The notes: generated by a model not told the origin, from the sequence alone. A DNA stretch of 64,000 nucleotides from Erigeron canadensis (GCF_010389155.1 NC_057764.1:13826001-13890000), one strand, 5' to 3'. Numbered from the stretch's first letter, positions 47,337 through 59,337 are shown. Translations and numbers: made by a program.

Positions 47337-48845
47337 ATTTGAGATTGCTATGGCACTGGTATTGCACAAAAGATTGGAGTTTTTGAGGCAGTGACACCAT
47401 AGTCTTGAGATTGCTATGGCACTGATATTGCATCCACAAAATTTGTGAACAACAACTTCCTGCAGCAACATACTCAGCTTCTGCAGTGGAAATGGAAACT
47501 GAATGTTGTTTTTTGCTGGACCAGCTTACAAGTCTATTGCCAAGAAATTGACATGCTCCTGAAGTACTCTTTCTATCAATCTTACTGCCTGCAAAGTCAG
47601 AATCTGAATAGCAAATTAGATCAAATCCTGAGTCTTTAGGATACCAAAGACCCAGATTGGGACTACCTTTAAGGTACCTGAAGATTCTTTTCACAGCTTT
47701 AAGGTGTGATTCCTTAGGACTAGCTTGATATCTTGCACAAAAGCATGTAGCAAACATATTATCTGGTCTACTAGCAGTCAAGTAAAGTAAAGAGCTTATC
47801 ATACCCTTATAAGCTGTGGTGTCAATAGAATTGCCATTTTTATCCTCACCAAACTTATCACTAGTTCCCATAGGAGTTTTCATAGGTGACAAATCACTAA
47901 AACAAAATTTAATTAAGAGATCTTTGATATATTTTCCTTGGGTTATAAAAATTCCATTTTTAGTTTGTTTAACTTGTAAACCCAGAAAATAGTTAAGTTC
48001 TCCCATCATGCTCATCTCATACTTGTTAGACATTAATTCAGAAAACTTTTTTCTAAGTATTTCACTACTAGACCCAAATATGATATCATCTACATAAATT
48101 TGCAGAAGCAGGATATCACCATTATACTTTCTCACAAACAAAGTCTTCTCAACATTACCTCTTTTGAATTTATTAGCCAACAGAAATTTAGACAAAGTAT
48201 CATACCATGCTTGGAGCTTGCTTCAAGCCATAGAGAGCTTTGTCAAGCTTGAACACATGGTCGGGAAACTTTGAACTTTCAAAACATGAAGGTTGTTCAA
48301 CATAGACTTCTCCTTCCAATTTCCCATTAAGAAATGCACTCTTCACATCCATTTGAAAGACTTTAAAACCTTTGTGAGCAAAAAAAGCCAAAAAAATTAT
48401 GATAGCTTCTAATCTTGCCACTGGTGTAAAAGTCTCATCATAATCAATTCCATCCTCTTGTCTATATCCAAGTGCTATCAATCTTGCTTTATTTATGGTC
48501 ACTACTCTCCTTTCATCCATTTTGTTTTTGTAGACCCATTTGGTTCCAATCACGGTTTTGTGATGAGGTCTTGGAACAAGTTCCCAAACCTTGTTTCTTT
48601 CAAACTGTGAAGTTCATCTTGCATTGCATTTACCCAAGATGGATCTGCCAGAGCTTCATCAACATCAGTTAGTTCAACACCAGTAATAGGATCACCAATA
48701 ATTTGGTTAATTGGATGACTTCTTGTCCATTTTGTCACATGAGTTGGATTATTCACAACTAGGACAGTAGGTTGATTCATTAATTTGGTTGCAGAATGAG
48801 TTAAGTGTGATATTCTTGAATTCAGTACCATTATCACTCCTTAAA
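47337..48845 (-). pseudogene. Copia-2, 5' piece: RT and most of RNase H
   Basis: Reading minus from 48845: an integrase scrap (RSDNGTEF) runs straight into the integrase-RT linker (SATKLMNQPTVLVVNN), so most of integrase is deleted. RT then follows ([39 protein letters not shown]) with shifts near 48550 and 48200. The catalytic YVDD lies at 48096-48085. RNase H (CYSDSDFAGSKIDRKSTSGA...STAEAEYVAAG) runs to the copia-1 junction and continues at 28567. A ~29 bp stretch near the end is present twice (47339-47367 and 47402-47431), looking like a templated insertion that replaces part of the domain. Confidence 0.85.
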
Positions 48846-49398
48846 TGCTATAAGTGCACGTTTATCTCAGTAGCAGTCTAGATTGTTTGTGCTTATATTG
48901 TAATATGTCTTTGTCATGTGATTGTCATTAATAAACTTTGTATTATGCATGGAATACTAGATTAACTTTGAGTATTGAATGTATAATGATATTCTGCTAT
49001 GTGAAATACGACCTCGTAATTGCAGGGTCAATTACGAGGCAAGCTATAGGAAATACGACCTCGTATTTGCAGGGTCAAATACGAGGCAGGGCATCAATTA
49101 CGATCTCGTAAATATGTCGAGCTGGGCAGGAAATGCGAGGTCGACTCGCTGAAGCCCATGTCGAGTTTCCTATAAATACCAGAACCCTAACAGAGATTAG
49201 GGTCGAACATTTGTCGAATTATCAAGCATACTTGTGCAGGTTAATAGGTCAAAGGTCGTTCCGCTAGCCCAAAGAAGACCTGCGAAGCAGCATGTGATCT
49301 AGGGGCTTTCATTGTAAATCACCACGTTATAGAGAGGGATTCCGCACCTCTAGATAACGGGATTAAACTATTAACGATTCGCGTCAAGGGGACTTACA
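48846..49398 (+). repeat. 5' LTR of copia-3
   Basis: It starts TGCTATAAGTGC and ends GGGGACTTACA, two bases before the primer site. TATAAATA lies at 49171-49178. Only one LTR is in the window, so the left edge rests on the TG end and the junction with copia-2. Confidence 0.75.
49007..49110 (+). repeat. Tandem hairpins in the copia-3 LTR
   Basis: Two units 47 bp apart each form a perfect 11 bp stem with the same loop CAGGGT. Hairpin 1 is CCTCGTAATTG/CAATTACGAGG (49012-49039). Hairpin 2 is CCTCGTATTTG/CAAATACGAGG (49059-49086). The stem differs at one pair and the partner differs to match. A third partial copy (TTACGATCTCGTA) lies at 49098-49110. Confidence 0.85.
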
Positions 49399-49400
49399 AG

Positions 49401-49412
49401 TGGTATCAGAGC
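49401..49412 (+). other. Primer-binding site of copia-3 (initiator Met tRNA)
   Basis: TGGTATCAGAGC lies two bases after the LTR end, the same tRNA complement as in copia-1. Confidence 0.9.
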
Positions 49413-49606
49413 CTCTTGGCTTAATACCGGAAGGTTATAGTTTGTTGGTGATAGACAACATCGATTTAGGGTCATTTAGACGTGATTCTTTCACGAGTTT
49501 ACGACCGGAAATCTTGTTCATGGTATATCTTGGTGTTTGCAGATGTCGAAAGTGTGTTTTTGGCTTTTAGGGTTTTGAATTCAAGAGAATCATCGGACCA
49601 GCATCG

Positions 49607-49790
49607 TTTACGACCTTGCAGGCTCATATTACCTCATCCAACTCGTATTTTTGACTTGGATAGCTAATTACGACCTCGCCAGTTCAATTGTGACCTCGTA
49701 TCTCGTTTGCGACCTCGTGAGCTCAATTACGACCTCGAGTAACTAATTGCGACCTTGTATTCTTGGACCTGGAGAACTTTACGACCTCGT
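49607..49790 (+). repeat. TTACGACCTCGTA-type repeats in the copia-3 leader
   Basis: Seven related words lie at 49607, 49668, 49688, 49707, 49727, 49747 and 49779, with changes mostly in the first bases or the last T/A. The core TACGA-CC-TCGTA is an inverted repeat and is the same word as in the LTR hairpins. Confidence 0.8.
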
Positions 49791-49831
49791 TCATTTTTAA
49801 GCAGTTCATGAACTTTACTAGCTCAAAGAAA

Positions 49832-51853
49832 ATGACATCTCAGTTACCCACAAAATACCAGACTTTGCTGAATCAAATGATTCTGATGGACCATGAAACC
49901 GGAAAGGCCAACTCACCACCAAAGTTGATAAGCCTTGACAGATACTTGAATTGGAAAGGCAGATTCGAGTCATACTGTAGGCTGATGGATGTGTGGAAGT
50001 GGATGTGTATTACAAAGGGTTATACTCCTCCTACAGTACGAGGTGAAACTCCAAGTTCGAGCACTGCTAGGCTTGCTTCATATGAGCAAATGGACGTTGA
50101 TAAGAAGAAAGATTATGAAGCCGAAAGCAAGGCATTGGGCTCGCTTCGAATGGCTCTCCAAGGGGAAGTTCTGCATCTATTTGATAAGTATGATACAGCA
50201 AAAGGCTTATGGGATGCACTCAAAGAGCATTGTGAAGGTGACGACGATCTCAAGAAGAGTAGGAAAGACTTGTTGAAGAAGCAGTATTATGTGTTCACTA
50301 GCTTCAAAGATGAAACTCTTGATGAGACACTGGTTCGTTACAGTTATCTGCTGGTTGAGCTTGCCTACTTTGGGTACAATCCAGATCCAGAAGACGTGAT
50401 CAAGAAGTTGTTGGAGGCACTTCCTATCACATGGGAAGGATTTATCACGTCTATCCAACAAAATCCCTATTTCAGCAAATGGACATTGGAACAGATTATT
50501 CGAAAGCTGAGAAGCCAAGATATGAAAAGAAAGTCGAAGGAAGAAGGTAGCAGTGATTTTGTTCAGCGTCCTGAACTCTATCATAGCAAAACAAGCATTC
50601 CTTCCTCAAGATCTTCAAGTGGAGGGATTACTGCCTTCTACAGTGGAGATGATGAGAAAATGAAGAGGACGATGGATTTTGATAATAGATTGTTGTATGT
50701 AAACTCTCCGGAATCAGCGATTGTTGTGCATAATGGTAATCAGAACACTAGTTCTCCAAGCTCGAGTTTAACAGGTATGCCGATGAGAATAAGATCTGCA
50801 GAGGGACATCTGGGCATACTCGCTTCTTTTGTGCCGGCTCATGAAAAGCTAATTGGAGGAAAACTGACTGATCCTAAAGTGGTTAGGGAGGATTACAAGC
50901 AAGTTGATCCAGACGATCTGGAAGAAATGGACCTAAACTGGCAATTGGTTATGTTGACATTGAGAGTTCAACGTGTCACTGATAGAACTCGAAGGAAGGT
51001 GATTGACGGCAAAGTAGGGTTTGATAAAATCTAGGTGAAATGCTTTAACTGTGATGGCTTTGGACATTTTGCACGTGAGTGTCAGAGGCCAAGACGGGAT
51101 AACAATTCAGCTACAGGTCGTCAGAACATCAATCAAGGTGGTTCTATTGCTAGTCAGAATTCTGGGCGTCCATATGCTAATACTGGGAACCGTAGCTCAG
51201 GAGAGATCGACAACTCAAGAGCATTAGTGATTCAGTATGATGGTACATATAATTGGGGTTCGAGTAGTGCCGATGATAAGAATCATGCATTCATGGCAGA
51301 AATTCAAGACTTTGATGGAGGGATGAACGATCTTGTTGATAATTCTTTCGACTATACATTGTATGCCAGCTCGGATGATCATGATAGTTTTCATCAGAAG
51401 GTAGAAGAGGAACCGGAAACATCAGAACCAGTAAGAGCAAGTAACAGTGCTGCTGAGACAGGGTTCATGGCACACTTGGAAGTCTTTAAACAACCGGAAT
51501 CACTAAGGAAAACTACAGGGACGTGGTTTGTCGATAGTGGATGTTCAAGATATATGACAGGAGATAAGAGATTGTTAACTGAATTCACTCCTGTTAGAGG
51601 TTCGTATGTCAGTTTTGCTGGTCCCAAGGGTATCTCTGGTATTGGAAAAGTCATCAATGAGAAGATCAAAATGGACAATGAGAATTTTGTTGAGCAGCTG
51701 GAGCATAACCTGATGAGTGTATTACAAATATGTGACAAAGGGAATCCAGTTCTTTTTACTGAAAGGGAGGCTCTAATTTTAAAACCAGGTTATGTCACTC
51801 CTGAGGAATGGATTATGCTGAAGGCTCCAAGGAAGAAAGACAGGTGTGGTTGA
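49832..51853 (+). pseudogene. Copia-3 gag and protease
   Basis: I choose the ATG at 49832 (MTSQLPTKYQ) over the upstream in-frame ATG at 49763 because the latter reads through the leader repeats. The gag core (YLNWKGRFESYCRLMDVWKWM, then LWDALKEHCEGDDDLKKSRKDLL) resembles the UBN2 family. A single TAG at 51032-51034 precedes VKCFNCDGFGHFAREC, a CX2CX4HX4C knuckle, and fits a CAG-to-TAG change. Protease has an intact WFVDSGCSRYMTG signature near 51526-51560. The frame runs to 51853 and integrase follows in another frame. Confidence 0.85.
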
Positions 51854-52529
51854 TTCGGTGGAGCACTTATGTTTGTTGACAAAAGCTTCAGAAGATGAAT
51901 CTCTGCTATGGCATAGAAGGATGGGTCATATTCATTTTAGAAAAATGAATCATATTACCAGCAATGGATTAGTTCTCAGTGTTCCTAGCAAAAGATTTAT
52001 GGTGGAGGACAAGTGTGTGCCATGTTTAAAAGGCAAACAGACTAAGAAGCCACACAAACCAAAGACCCTGAATTCTATTGTCGTTCCATTTCAGATACTA
52101 CATATGGATCTATTTGGGCCAGTAAGCATTCGAAGCATAGGGTATATGTACTACTGCCTTGTAGTTACTGATGATTACTCTAGATTCTCGTGGGTGTTCT
52201 TCTTGAAGACCAAGGATGAAACTGCTCAAATCCTCATGGAGTTTCTTGAAAGGGTCGAAAATCAATATAGCACAAGAGTGAAGAGAATCAGAAGTGATAA
52301 CGGGACAGAGTTCAAGAATCAGATTATGGAAGTTTACTGTCTGAGCAAAGGAATTGAGCATCAATTTAGTGCACTCTATGCGCCCCAGCAAAATGGAGTT
52401 GCAGAGAGAGAGAGAATAGAACCTTGAAAGAGACTGCCCGAACCATGTTAGCAGATTCAAGGCTTCCCACTATGTTATGGGGGGAAGCAGTGAATACTGT
52501 ATGTCATGCCCGAAGCTGTTTAATCTAAG
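51846..52529 (+). pseudogene. Copia-3 integrase (interrupted by LINE-2)
   Basis: The zinc-binding part LLWHRRMGHIH...CVPCLKGKQ and core residues in MDLFGPV, RSDNGTEFKN and PQQNGVAER are all present. A (GA)n run at 52406-52415 appears to have slipped and shifts the frame right after the catalytic glutamate. Sequence continues in the new frame as TLKETARTMLADSRLPTMLW up to the LINE-2 insertion at about 52530. Confidence 0.85.
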
Positions 52530-53689
52530 GCTGTTGATGATGAGAATAAAAAGGGACATTATAATAATCAAAACATGAATGAAAAATTGAATGGGAATGT
52601 GGAAGGAGAGATTAATAAGGAAGTGCAGGTTGACAAAGGTAGTGATACAAACGTCACTGTTGAAACTCCTGGGTCTGAAAATAAAGGTTGTTCCTTAAGT
52701 GCGACTGAAGGAGATGATAAGCTAGATAATAATAATTCTGCTAAGGATTCTTCCTATGGGGCTCTAGAGAATTTAGTGCCATCTGGTGGGATTAACGAAG
52801 CCTCAAAGGCTACTGAAACTGGGAAAGATAAAGAAATACAATCGTATGCAGCAAAACTTAAAGCTGGATCGATTAAACAGGTTGTAAACTTCAGGAAGCT
52901 GGAAAATAAGGATTCACAAGAAGGTATAGATGTGGTTTTACCAAGAGAATCTGTGTCCAAGATAGATTTGCAAACACTTTGATTGTTAATTTTTTAGGGG
53001 AAAGACAAGCCTATCCTATTGTGGAGTATTATGTAAAAAATAACTAGACAAAATTTGGCTCAAAAAGTCATGATGAATGCAAATGGTTTCTTTTTCTTTA
53101 AATTTTCAGATAAGAAGGGTATGATGGAAGTGTTGGAAGGGGGACCTTGGATGATTCGAGCTATGCCTATCTTAATGTGTGGTCACCGAATGCATGTTTG
53201 AAGAAGGAAGAAATAAGGGAAGTAGCAGTCTGGGTAAAACTCCATAATATCCCTCTAGCTGCCTACACAAATGATGGGTTAAATATGCTGGCTACTAAAT
53301 TGGGCACGCCAAAACTACTTGATGCATATACTAGCTTAATGTGTACAGAATCGTTGGGCAGAAGTAGTTATGCTCGAGCACTGATTGAGATTTCAGCTCG
53401 GGATGATTTTAAGAATGAGTTAACTATTGGGGTTCCAGTTATGGAGGGTGAGGGTTATACAAAAGAGACTATTCGTATTGAATATGAGTGGAAACCATCT
53501 CGTTGTGCTCATTGTTGTATTTTTGGACATCAATCTGATAGGTGTTCTAAACAAGTGGGACCTCAAAAGAATAAAGCTAAAGTTGATGATGATGGGTTTA
53601 CAGAGGTGACAGGTAGGAAAAAGGGCCCGATTAAACCTGGGTTTCATATGCATAAGCAAAAAATAACGGTTGAATATAGGCCTGTTTAG
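52530..53689 (+). pseudogene. LINE-2 ORF1 (DUF4283-type, truncated)
   Basis: The frame is open from about 52530 (AVDDENKKGHYNN) to 52982, then shifted. It resumes through AYLNVWSPNACLKKEEIREVAVWVKLHNIPLAAYTNDGL to 53689. The zinc knuckle CAHCCIFGHQSDRC matches the LINE-1 spacing. The residues around the first shift (DVVLPRESV) show where LINE-1 lost two bases. Confidence 0.8.
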
Positions 53690-53902
53690 AAGCCATCTAT
53701 CGGTGATCCTTCTTTTTCAAGAATGGATGCTAGCACTCCTCAAGCAAATATTAATATGTAGTAATTCATTCGGTGTATTGAATAAGAAGGACGTGCCGAA
53801 AGAGAACAATGCTGGTAATATGGGCAGTAAAGGTTATTATTCTAATTCATCATTTAGTATTACAGTCTACAGGGGCAAGCACTCCTGCCACTATGGGTTC
53901 TA

Positions 53903-56900
53903 ATGGGTAGTATAGCCTCATGGAATATAAGGGGTTTGAACCGACCCCTGAACCAAAATGAGGTTCGCCAGGTGGTGAAAGAGAACAAACTTAACGTTTG
54001 TGCTATTTTAGAGTCTCATATGTTTCTCTATTATTTAATGTTTGTAAAAAGATATGTAGATCATGGGACTTGACGTCAAATGGGGGATTGTGTAGTAAGG
54101 GCACACATATTATTCTTGGGTGCAATTATGATATTGTTGATGTTATGGTATTGTCTCGAACTGATCAAGTCATATATGTTCAGATTATCTACAAAAGTGA
54201 TAATAAAGCCATGTTTTGCTCCTTCGTATATGCGGATAATTATTATAAAGTACGTAGGGAATTATGGTTGAATCTGTGTCAACATAAAGAGTTTGTTAAG
54301 AATCGACCATGGGTTATTCTTGGTGATTTTAATTCCTCTCTTAATCTTGAGGATAGTTCTACTGGTTCTTCTACTATATATTGGCATGGGGAATTTAAAG
54401 ATTGTGTAGAAAAGCTTGAAGTGTTTGATATTAACAGTATGGGATTGCATTATACATGGAGCCAAAAGCCAAAGAAAGGAGTTGGGATGCTTAAGAAAAC
54501 TGATCGTATTATGGGTAATCTTTATTTCACTGATCTGTTTCCCGCTTCGTGTGCCATTTTTCAGCCATAAAAAGTATCTGGTCATTCTCCGTGTGTCTTG
54601 AAACTTCCAAGTGTTACTAGGGTTCGTGCACAGCCTTTCAAATTTGCGAACTTCCTTGCGAAGAAAGCTGAATTTTGCAATACTGTGGAAAAAGGTTGGG
54701 AAGTGCCTATTGAAGGGGTGAATCAATTCAGAGTTGTGAAAAGGTTAACGCAATTGAAGACCCCATTGCGTAGCTTACTTTTTAAGCAGGGTAACTTGCA
54801 TAAACGCGTTGAGACACTACAAACTGAATTAGATGAGTTACAAAAGGAGATTGACAAGGATTCATTGAATGTATCCTTACGAGATAAGGAGAGTGCACAA
54901 CAAAAAGTTCCAGGAGGCGTTACTTGATGAAGAAGCTTTTCTTAAACAAAAATCTAAAGTGGAATAACTTGCTGCTGGTGATGCTAACACTTTTTATTTT
55001 CGTAATGCTTTAAAGTGCAGGAGCCATAGAAATCGAATTGATGTAGTCATGGATGTGTCTGGCATTGTTCATGAAGGAGGAAATGTTCAGCAGGCATTTG
55101 TTACACACTATCAGAATTTCCTAGGCTATGAAAGGGATGTGTCGCTTCAACCATCGCCTGAAATTTTTACAAGTAGACTGGGAACCAAGTGGCTGATCAA
55201 ATGATACGTGACATTATGGATGAAGAGATAACGTCTGCGATGTTTGATATTGGGGAGAATAAGGCTCCGGGTCCTGATGGTTTTACTTCAGCTTTCTTTA
55301 ATAATCATGGTCGATTGTTGGTAAGGATGTTACGATGGCTATCCAGGATTTCTTTAAGAAGGGTAAATTACATCAAGAGCTGAATCATATTGTGATTGCC
55401 CTAGTTCCTAAGGTACCGACTCCATCTTCTATAACCGATTATAGGCCTATTTCTTGTTACAATGTGATATACAAATGCATTAGTAAGATTATTGCTGATC
55501 GGATTAAGAATGGGCTAAAAGAGGTAGTTGGTATGAACCAGTCAGCGTTTATGCCTGGCAGAAGGATCTCAGATAATATTTTACTTTCACAAGAAATTAT
55601 GCATAATTATCATAGTAATCTGGGTCCGCCACGATGTGCATTTAAAGTTGATATTCAAAAGGCTTATGATATTGTTGATTGGGGGGTTTTTATGTGCTAC
55701 TTTGGAGGCTTTTGGTTTTCACCCTACCATGATTAAGTGGATTATGCTTTGTGTGACTTCTGTCTCCTTTTCTTTAAGTGTAAATGGGATGCCATGTGGT
55801 TATTTTAAAGGAAAAAGAGGCCTACGTTAGGGTGATCCGATTTCTCCATATTTGTTTACATTAGTTATGGAAGTTTTGTCCCTTATTCTTCAGCATTCTG
55901 TTCGGTTGGACTCCTCTTTTCGTTTCCATAATAAATGTGAAAAAAGGAGAATTATTAACTTATGTTTTGCAGACGATCTTTTCCTTTTTGCGAGAGGAAA
56001 CATTGCGTCTGCTATTGTGATTAAGAATTCTCTTGATGACTTCAGGAAGATGTCTGGGCTGGTTTCTAGTGTTCAGAAAAGCACCGCTTTTTTCTGTCAT
56101 GTACCTAAGACAGTTAAAGTTTCAATTTTAAATCTTTTATCGTTTGATGAAGGACAACTACCGGTCAGGTATTTAGCGGTGCCACTTACTCCCGGTTGCT
56201 ATATAAAGACTGCAAGATCCTGGTGGAAAAAATGATGTTAAGAATCATTGATTGGAGAAACAAGTTCCTATCATTTGCAGGAAGGCTGCAATTAATCTTG
56301 TTTGTTCTGTCATCCTTACATATTTACTGGGCATCTGTATTTATTCTACCTACCCGTATCATTTATGATTTGGAAAGGACTATGCGTGGGTTTCTATGGT
56401 GCCAAGGTCCGATGAAAAGAAGTAAAGCTAAGGTCTCATGGAAAGCTGTTTGTGTTCCTAAATATGAAGGTGGACTTGGTATTAGAAGGATTGATGAGAT
56501 GAATAAAGCTCTTATGGTGTCTCATATTTGGAGTATTTTGACACATAGGGATTCTTTATGGGTGGATTGGATTTATGACCATCACTTGAAGAATAGGAGC
56601 TTCTGGGATGTTCCTGTTAAAGCATCGTGTACTTGGGGTTGGCGTAAAATTCTTCAAGTACGTCCACTGATTCATCATTTCATTTACTCTAAATTGGGAA
56701 ATGGTCAAAGTACTTCTGTTTGGTATGATACTTGGAGTGACATGGGTCCATTAGGAAATGTTATTCAACCTAGTGAGCTTAGACGGGCTTGTTTGTCTTT
56801 GAGGGCAACCGTAGCTGACCGTTTTGTTAATGGAGATTGGCTATGGCCTTCTACTTGGCACTCTCAATTTCCTGTTCTTCAATATGCTCTGATGCTTAAT

Positions 56901-57560
56901 TTAATGGATAAACCAGATGAGTTGACATTGAGGGTGAATAATGTGGATCATAACTTCTCTACAGCTATTGTTTGGGAGGCTGTTCGTAGTACTGCACAAC
57001 ATGTTGATTGGGCAGGAATTATTTGGTCTCCTCATTGTGTTCCAAGACATGCATTTAATATGTGGCTCATTATGCGTGAAAAGTTACTAACACAGGATAA
57101 AATTCTACAATTGAGACCAGCTAGGAGGAAAACTATGGATGTTATGTGTTGCCCCTTGTGTATTGCAGATTTTGATTCTCACTCCCATCTGTTCTTTGAA
57201 TGTTCATATGCTATTCAGGTATGGTCAGCAGTAAGGGATTGTGCAGGGATGAACCAGGTTCAACCTTTTTGGAATGCTATTGTTACGTGGCTTATTGCAA
57301 AAGAGAAATCTAGGTCGCCGACTAGTGTGGCTGGTAGATTAATTGTTTCTATTGCTGCTTATTTCATCTGGAAGGAAAGAAATAACAGGTTATTTGCAAA
57401 CCATGCACCCCCTCCTGATATTCTGTCAAAGATTATTCTAGATACAGTTAGAGCAAAATTATGGAAGCTGAAATTCAAGAATACGGCGAGAGTGGTGGAT
57501 TCACTTGCTACGTGGGGAATTAGTGGTGATTATCTTCTTCAAGATGGAGACAAAAGCTGA
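53903..57560 (+). pseudogene. LINE-2 ORF2 (endonuclease, reverse transcriptase, zf-RVT)
   Basis: The ATG at 53903 begins MGSIASWNIRGLNR, as in LINE-1. Endonuclease motifs LGDFNSSLNLED and SGHSPCVL are recognisable; the Asp before His in the latter is replaced by Gly. RT has ENKAPGPDGFTSAF, VDIQKAYDIVDW and FADD at 55966-55977. From 56196 the frame is open for 454 codons through the zf-RVT-like region (PRHAFNMWLIMREKLLTQDK...SHLFFEC). Stops include 54568-54570, 54965-54967 and 55828-55830; shifts lie near 54030, 54925, 55300, 55690 and 56200. Confidence 0.88.
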
Positions 57561-57789
57561 CTTGATATAGCTTTTATTTATCTTTCCTATATAGTTTCCT
57601 GAATAGGTTAGACTAGGCATCTCGTTTGTAGTTGTTCTCTTTTATATGCCTAGCTTTATTTGTCTACTTACATTGGGCATGTCCTATATATGAATTAGTA
57701 TGATACTCTGTCATACTACTTGTTTTATAATGTTTTTGGGTATGGAATACAAAGTCGCCAGGGTTTCAATTCCCCTTTACCCAAAAAAA
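57561..57789 (+). other. LINE-2 3' UTR and poly-A tail
   Basis: It shares GGGCATGTC and TATATATGAATT with the LINE-1 3' UTR and ends TTTACCC plus A-run. Copia-3 coding (FNKTPYELLNN) resumes immediately after. Confidence 0.8.
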
Positions 57790-59337
57790 AGATTTAATAA
57801 GACACCTTATGAACTTTTAAACAATTGTAAACCAAATTTAACCGGGTTGGAACCTTTTGGAGTCCCATGCACATTTTTAAAAGTTCGTGACCAACCTAAA
57901 TTTGCTGAGAAAGCAGAGGAGGAAATTTTCTTGCTTACTTTCCGGGATCTCCAAACAGGAGGGTGTACAATATTAAGGCTGAAATAGTTGATGTTTGTTA
58001 TAATGTCGTGATTTCTAGTTATAATTCTCCTGTACATCAAGGGTCTACTATCTTGTTTAATTATGATGATGTGTTTACTTCCTTTAATGGCCCTATTTCT
58101 TTTGGTATAGGTAGCTCAGAGAAAGAAGATGTGGTATTGCTACGAAATCAAAGCAAGAATAGCAGTTCAGTTGTATCAGAAACTTCGACTAACATAGCCA
58201 AAAGGGATGATACGGTGCCAAGAAAGGAACAAGAAGTAAACAGTACTAAAGAGCATTTGTCAGATTCTTCAACAGATGGTTCATCAAAGGATACTGAAGT
58301 TCTAAGTACACAAGAGGTTGAACCTGTTACTCTTTTACCTCAAGGATTACCCAACGAGGGAGAGATAAGTTCAAACCTGGGTGTTGATCTTTAAGTTGAT
58401 AGGGCTTCACAGCATAGAATCAACAAGTATCATCCAGTTGAAGACATTAGTGGTGAACCAAGTGCAAGAGTAAAGACAAGAGCTCAACTCAATAAGCTAT
58501 TAGGTTTATTCGCATAGATGAAAGAAACCGACATAGTTGATGAATGCAAGTTCAGCTGCTTTGTATCTCAAGAAGAACCTAGTAATATCCAAATGGCATT
58601 AAAAGATCCATTGTGAGTAGAAGCTATGCAGCAGGAACTCCTTTAGTTTGACAAATTACAAGTTTGGGAGCTGGTTGATTTACCAGTAGGAGAGTATCCT
58701 TTCGGCACCAGATGGGTTTTAGGTGCAAAAAGGATGAAAAAGGTATTGTTACACGAAACAAAGCTTGGTTAGTCGTTCAAGGTTTTGCTCAACAGGAAGG
58801 GTTGGACTACACTAAGGTGTTTGCACCGGTTGCGAGGCTAGAAGCTATTCGTCTATTTCTAGCTTTTGCTGCCTTCAAGGACATTAAGGTATATCAATTG
58901 GATGTCAAGAGTGCATTCTTATATGGCACTGTCTAGGAGTTAGTGTATGTTACCCAACTGCCAGGTTTTGAAGATCCAGATCATCCTGATAGAGTCTTTT
59001 GACTAAATAAGGCTCTGTATGGATTACATCAAGCACCCAAGGCATGGTATCACAAGCTGTCGAAGCATCTTTTTGAAAATGAATTTGAAAGAGGATTGAT
59101 CGATAGTACCTTGTTCACAAAATGGAAGGGAGAGGATTTCCTAATTGTACAAGTTTACGTAGATGACATTATTTTTGGGTCATCAAACGAAAAGATGTGC
59201 ACGGAATTTGAGCAGATTATGAAAGGGACATTTGAGCTGAGTGCTATGAGAGAGATGAACTTCTTTTTGGGTTTACAAGTTGAGCAGACAAAGGACGGAT
59301 TCATTATTCATCAAACGAAGTATGTTCAAGATATATT
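57790..59337 (+). pseudogene. Copia-3 integrase C-terminus, linker and RT (truncated)
   Basis: After LINE-2 the frame resumes at RFNKTPYELLNNCKPNL and a Ser/Thr/Glu-rich linker to about 58394. Stops lie at 58393-58395 and several later points. RT follows from about 58600 ([49 protein letters not shown]). It has the catalytic YVDD at 59156-59167 and FFLGLQVEQTKDGFIIHQTKYVQDI. It is cut at 59337 by the copia-4 LTR, so the RNase H part is outside the window or lost. Confidence 0.85.

Larger units (their letters stand above)
52530..57789 (+). mobile_element. LINE-2: L1-type non-LTR element, 5'-truncated
   Basis: It is the same family as LINE-1 across ORF1, ORF2 and the 3' UTR, and ends CCC plus eight A. 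It lacks the LINE-1 5' leader and the ORF1 N-terminus, so reverse transcription stopped early or the 5' end was lost. The 5' boundary is about 52530. The target duplication is short or lost (only AAG-like identity), so the edge is uncertain by some bases. Confidence 0.8.
48846..59337 (+). mobile_element. Copia-3, Ty1/copia retrotransposon (3' end missing, host of LINE-2)
   Basis: A 553 bp 5' LTR, initiator-tRNA primer site, gag, protease and integrase are present. An interruption by LINE-2 follows, then the rest of the integrase-RT linker and RT. The element stops inside RT at 59337, where the copia-4 LTR begins. No 3' LTR is in the window. It starts directly against the copia-2 integrase scrap, so it probably inserted into copia-2. 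Confidence 0.88.

Noticed and set aside
48846..49790. CRISPR-like or satellite array from the TACGACCTCGTA words
   Set aside because: Spacing is irregular, units are short and degenerate, and the context is a plant LTR and leader.
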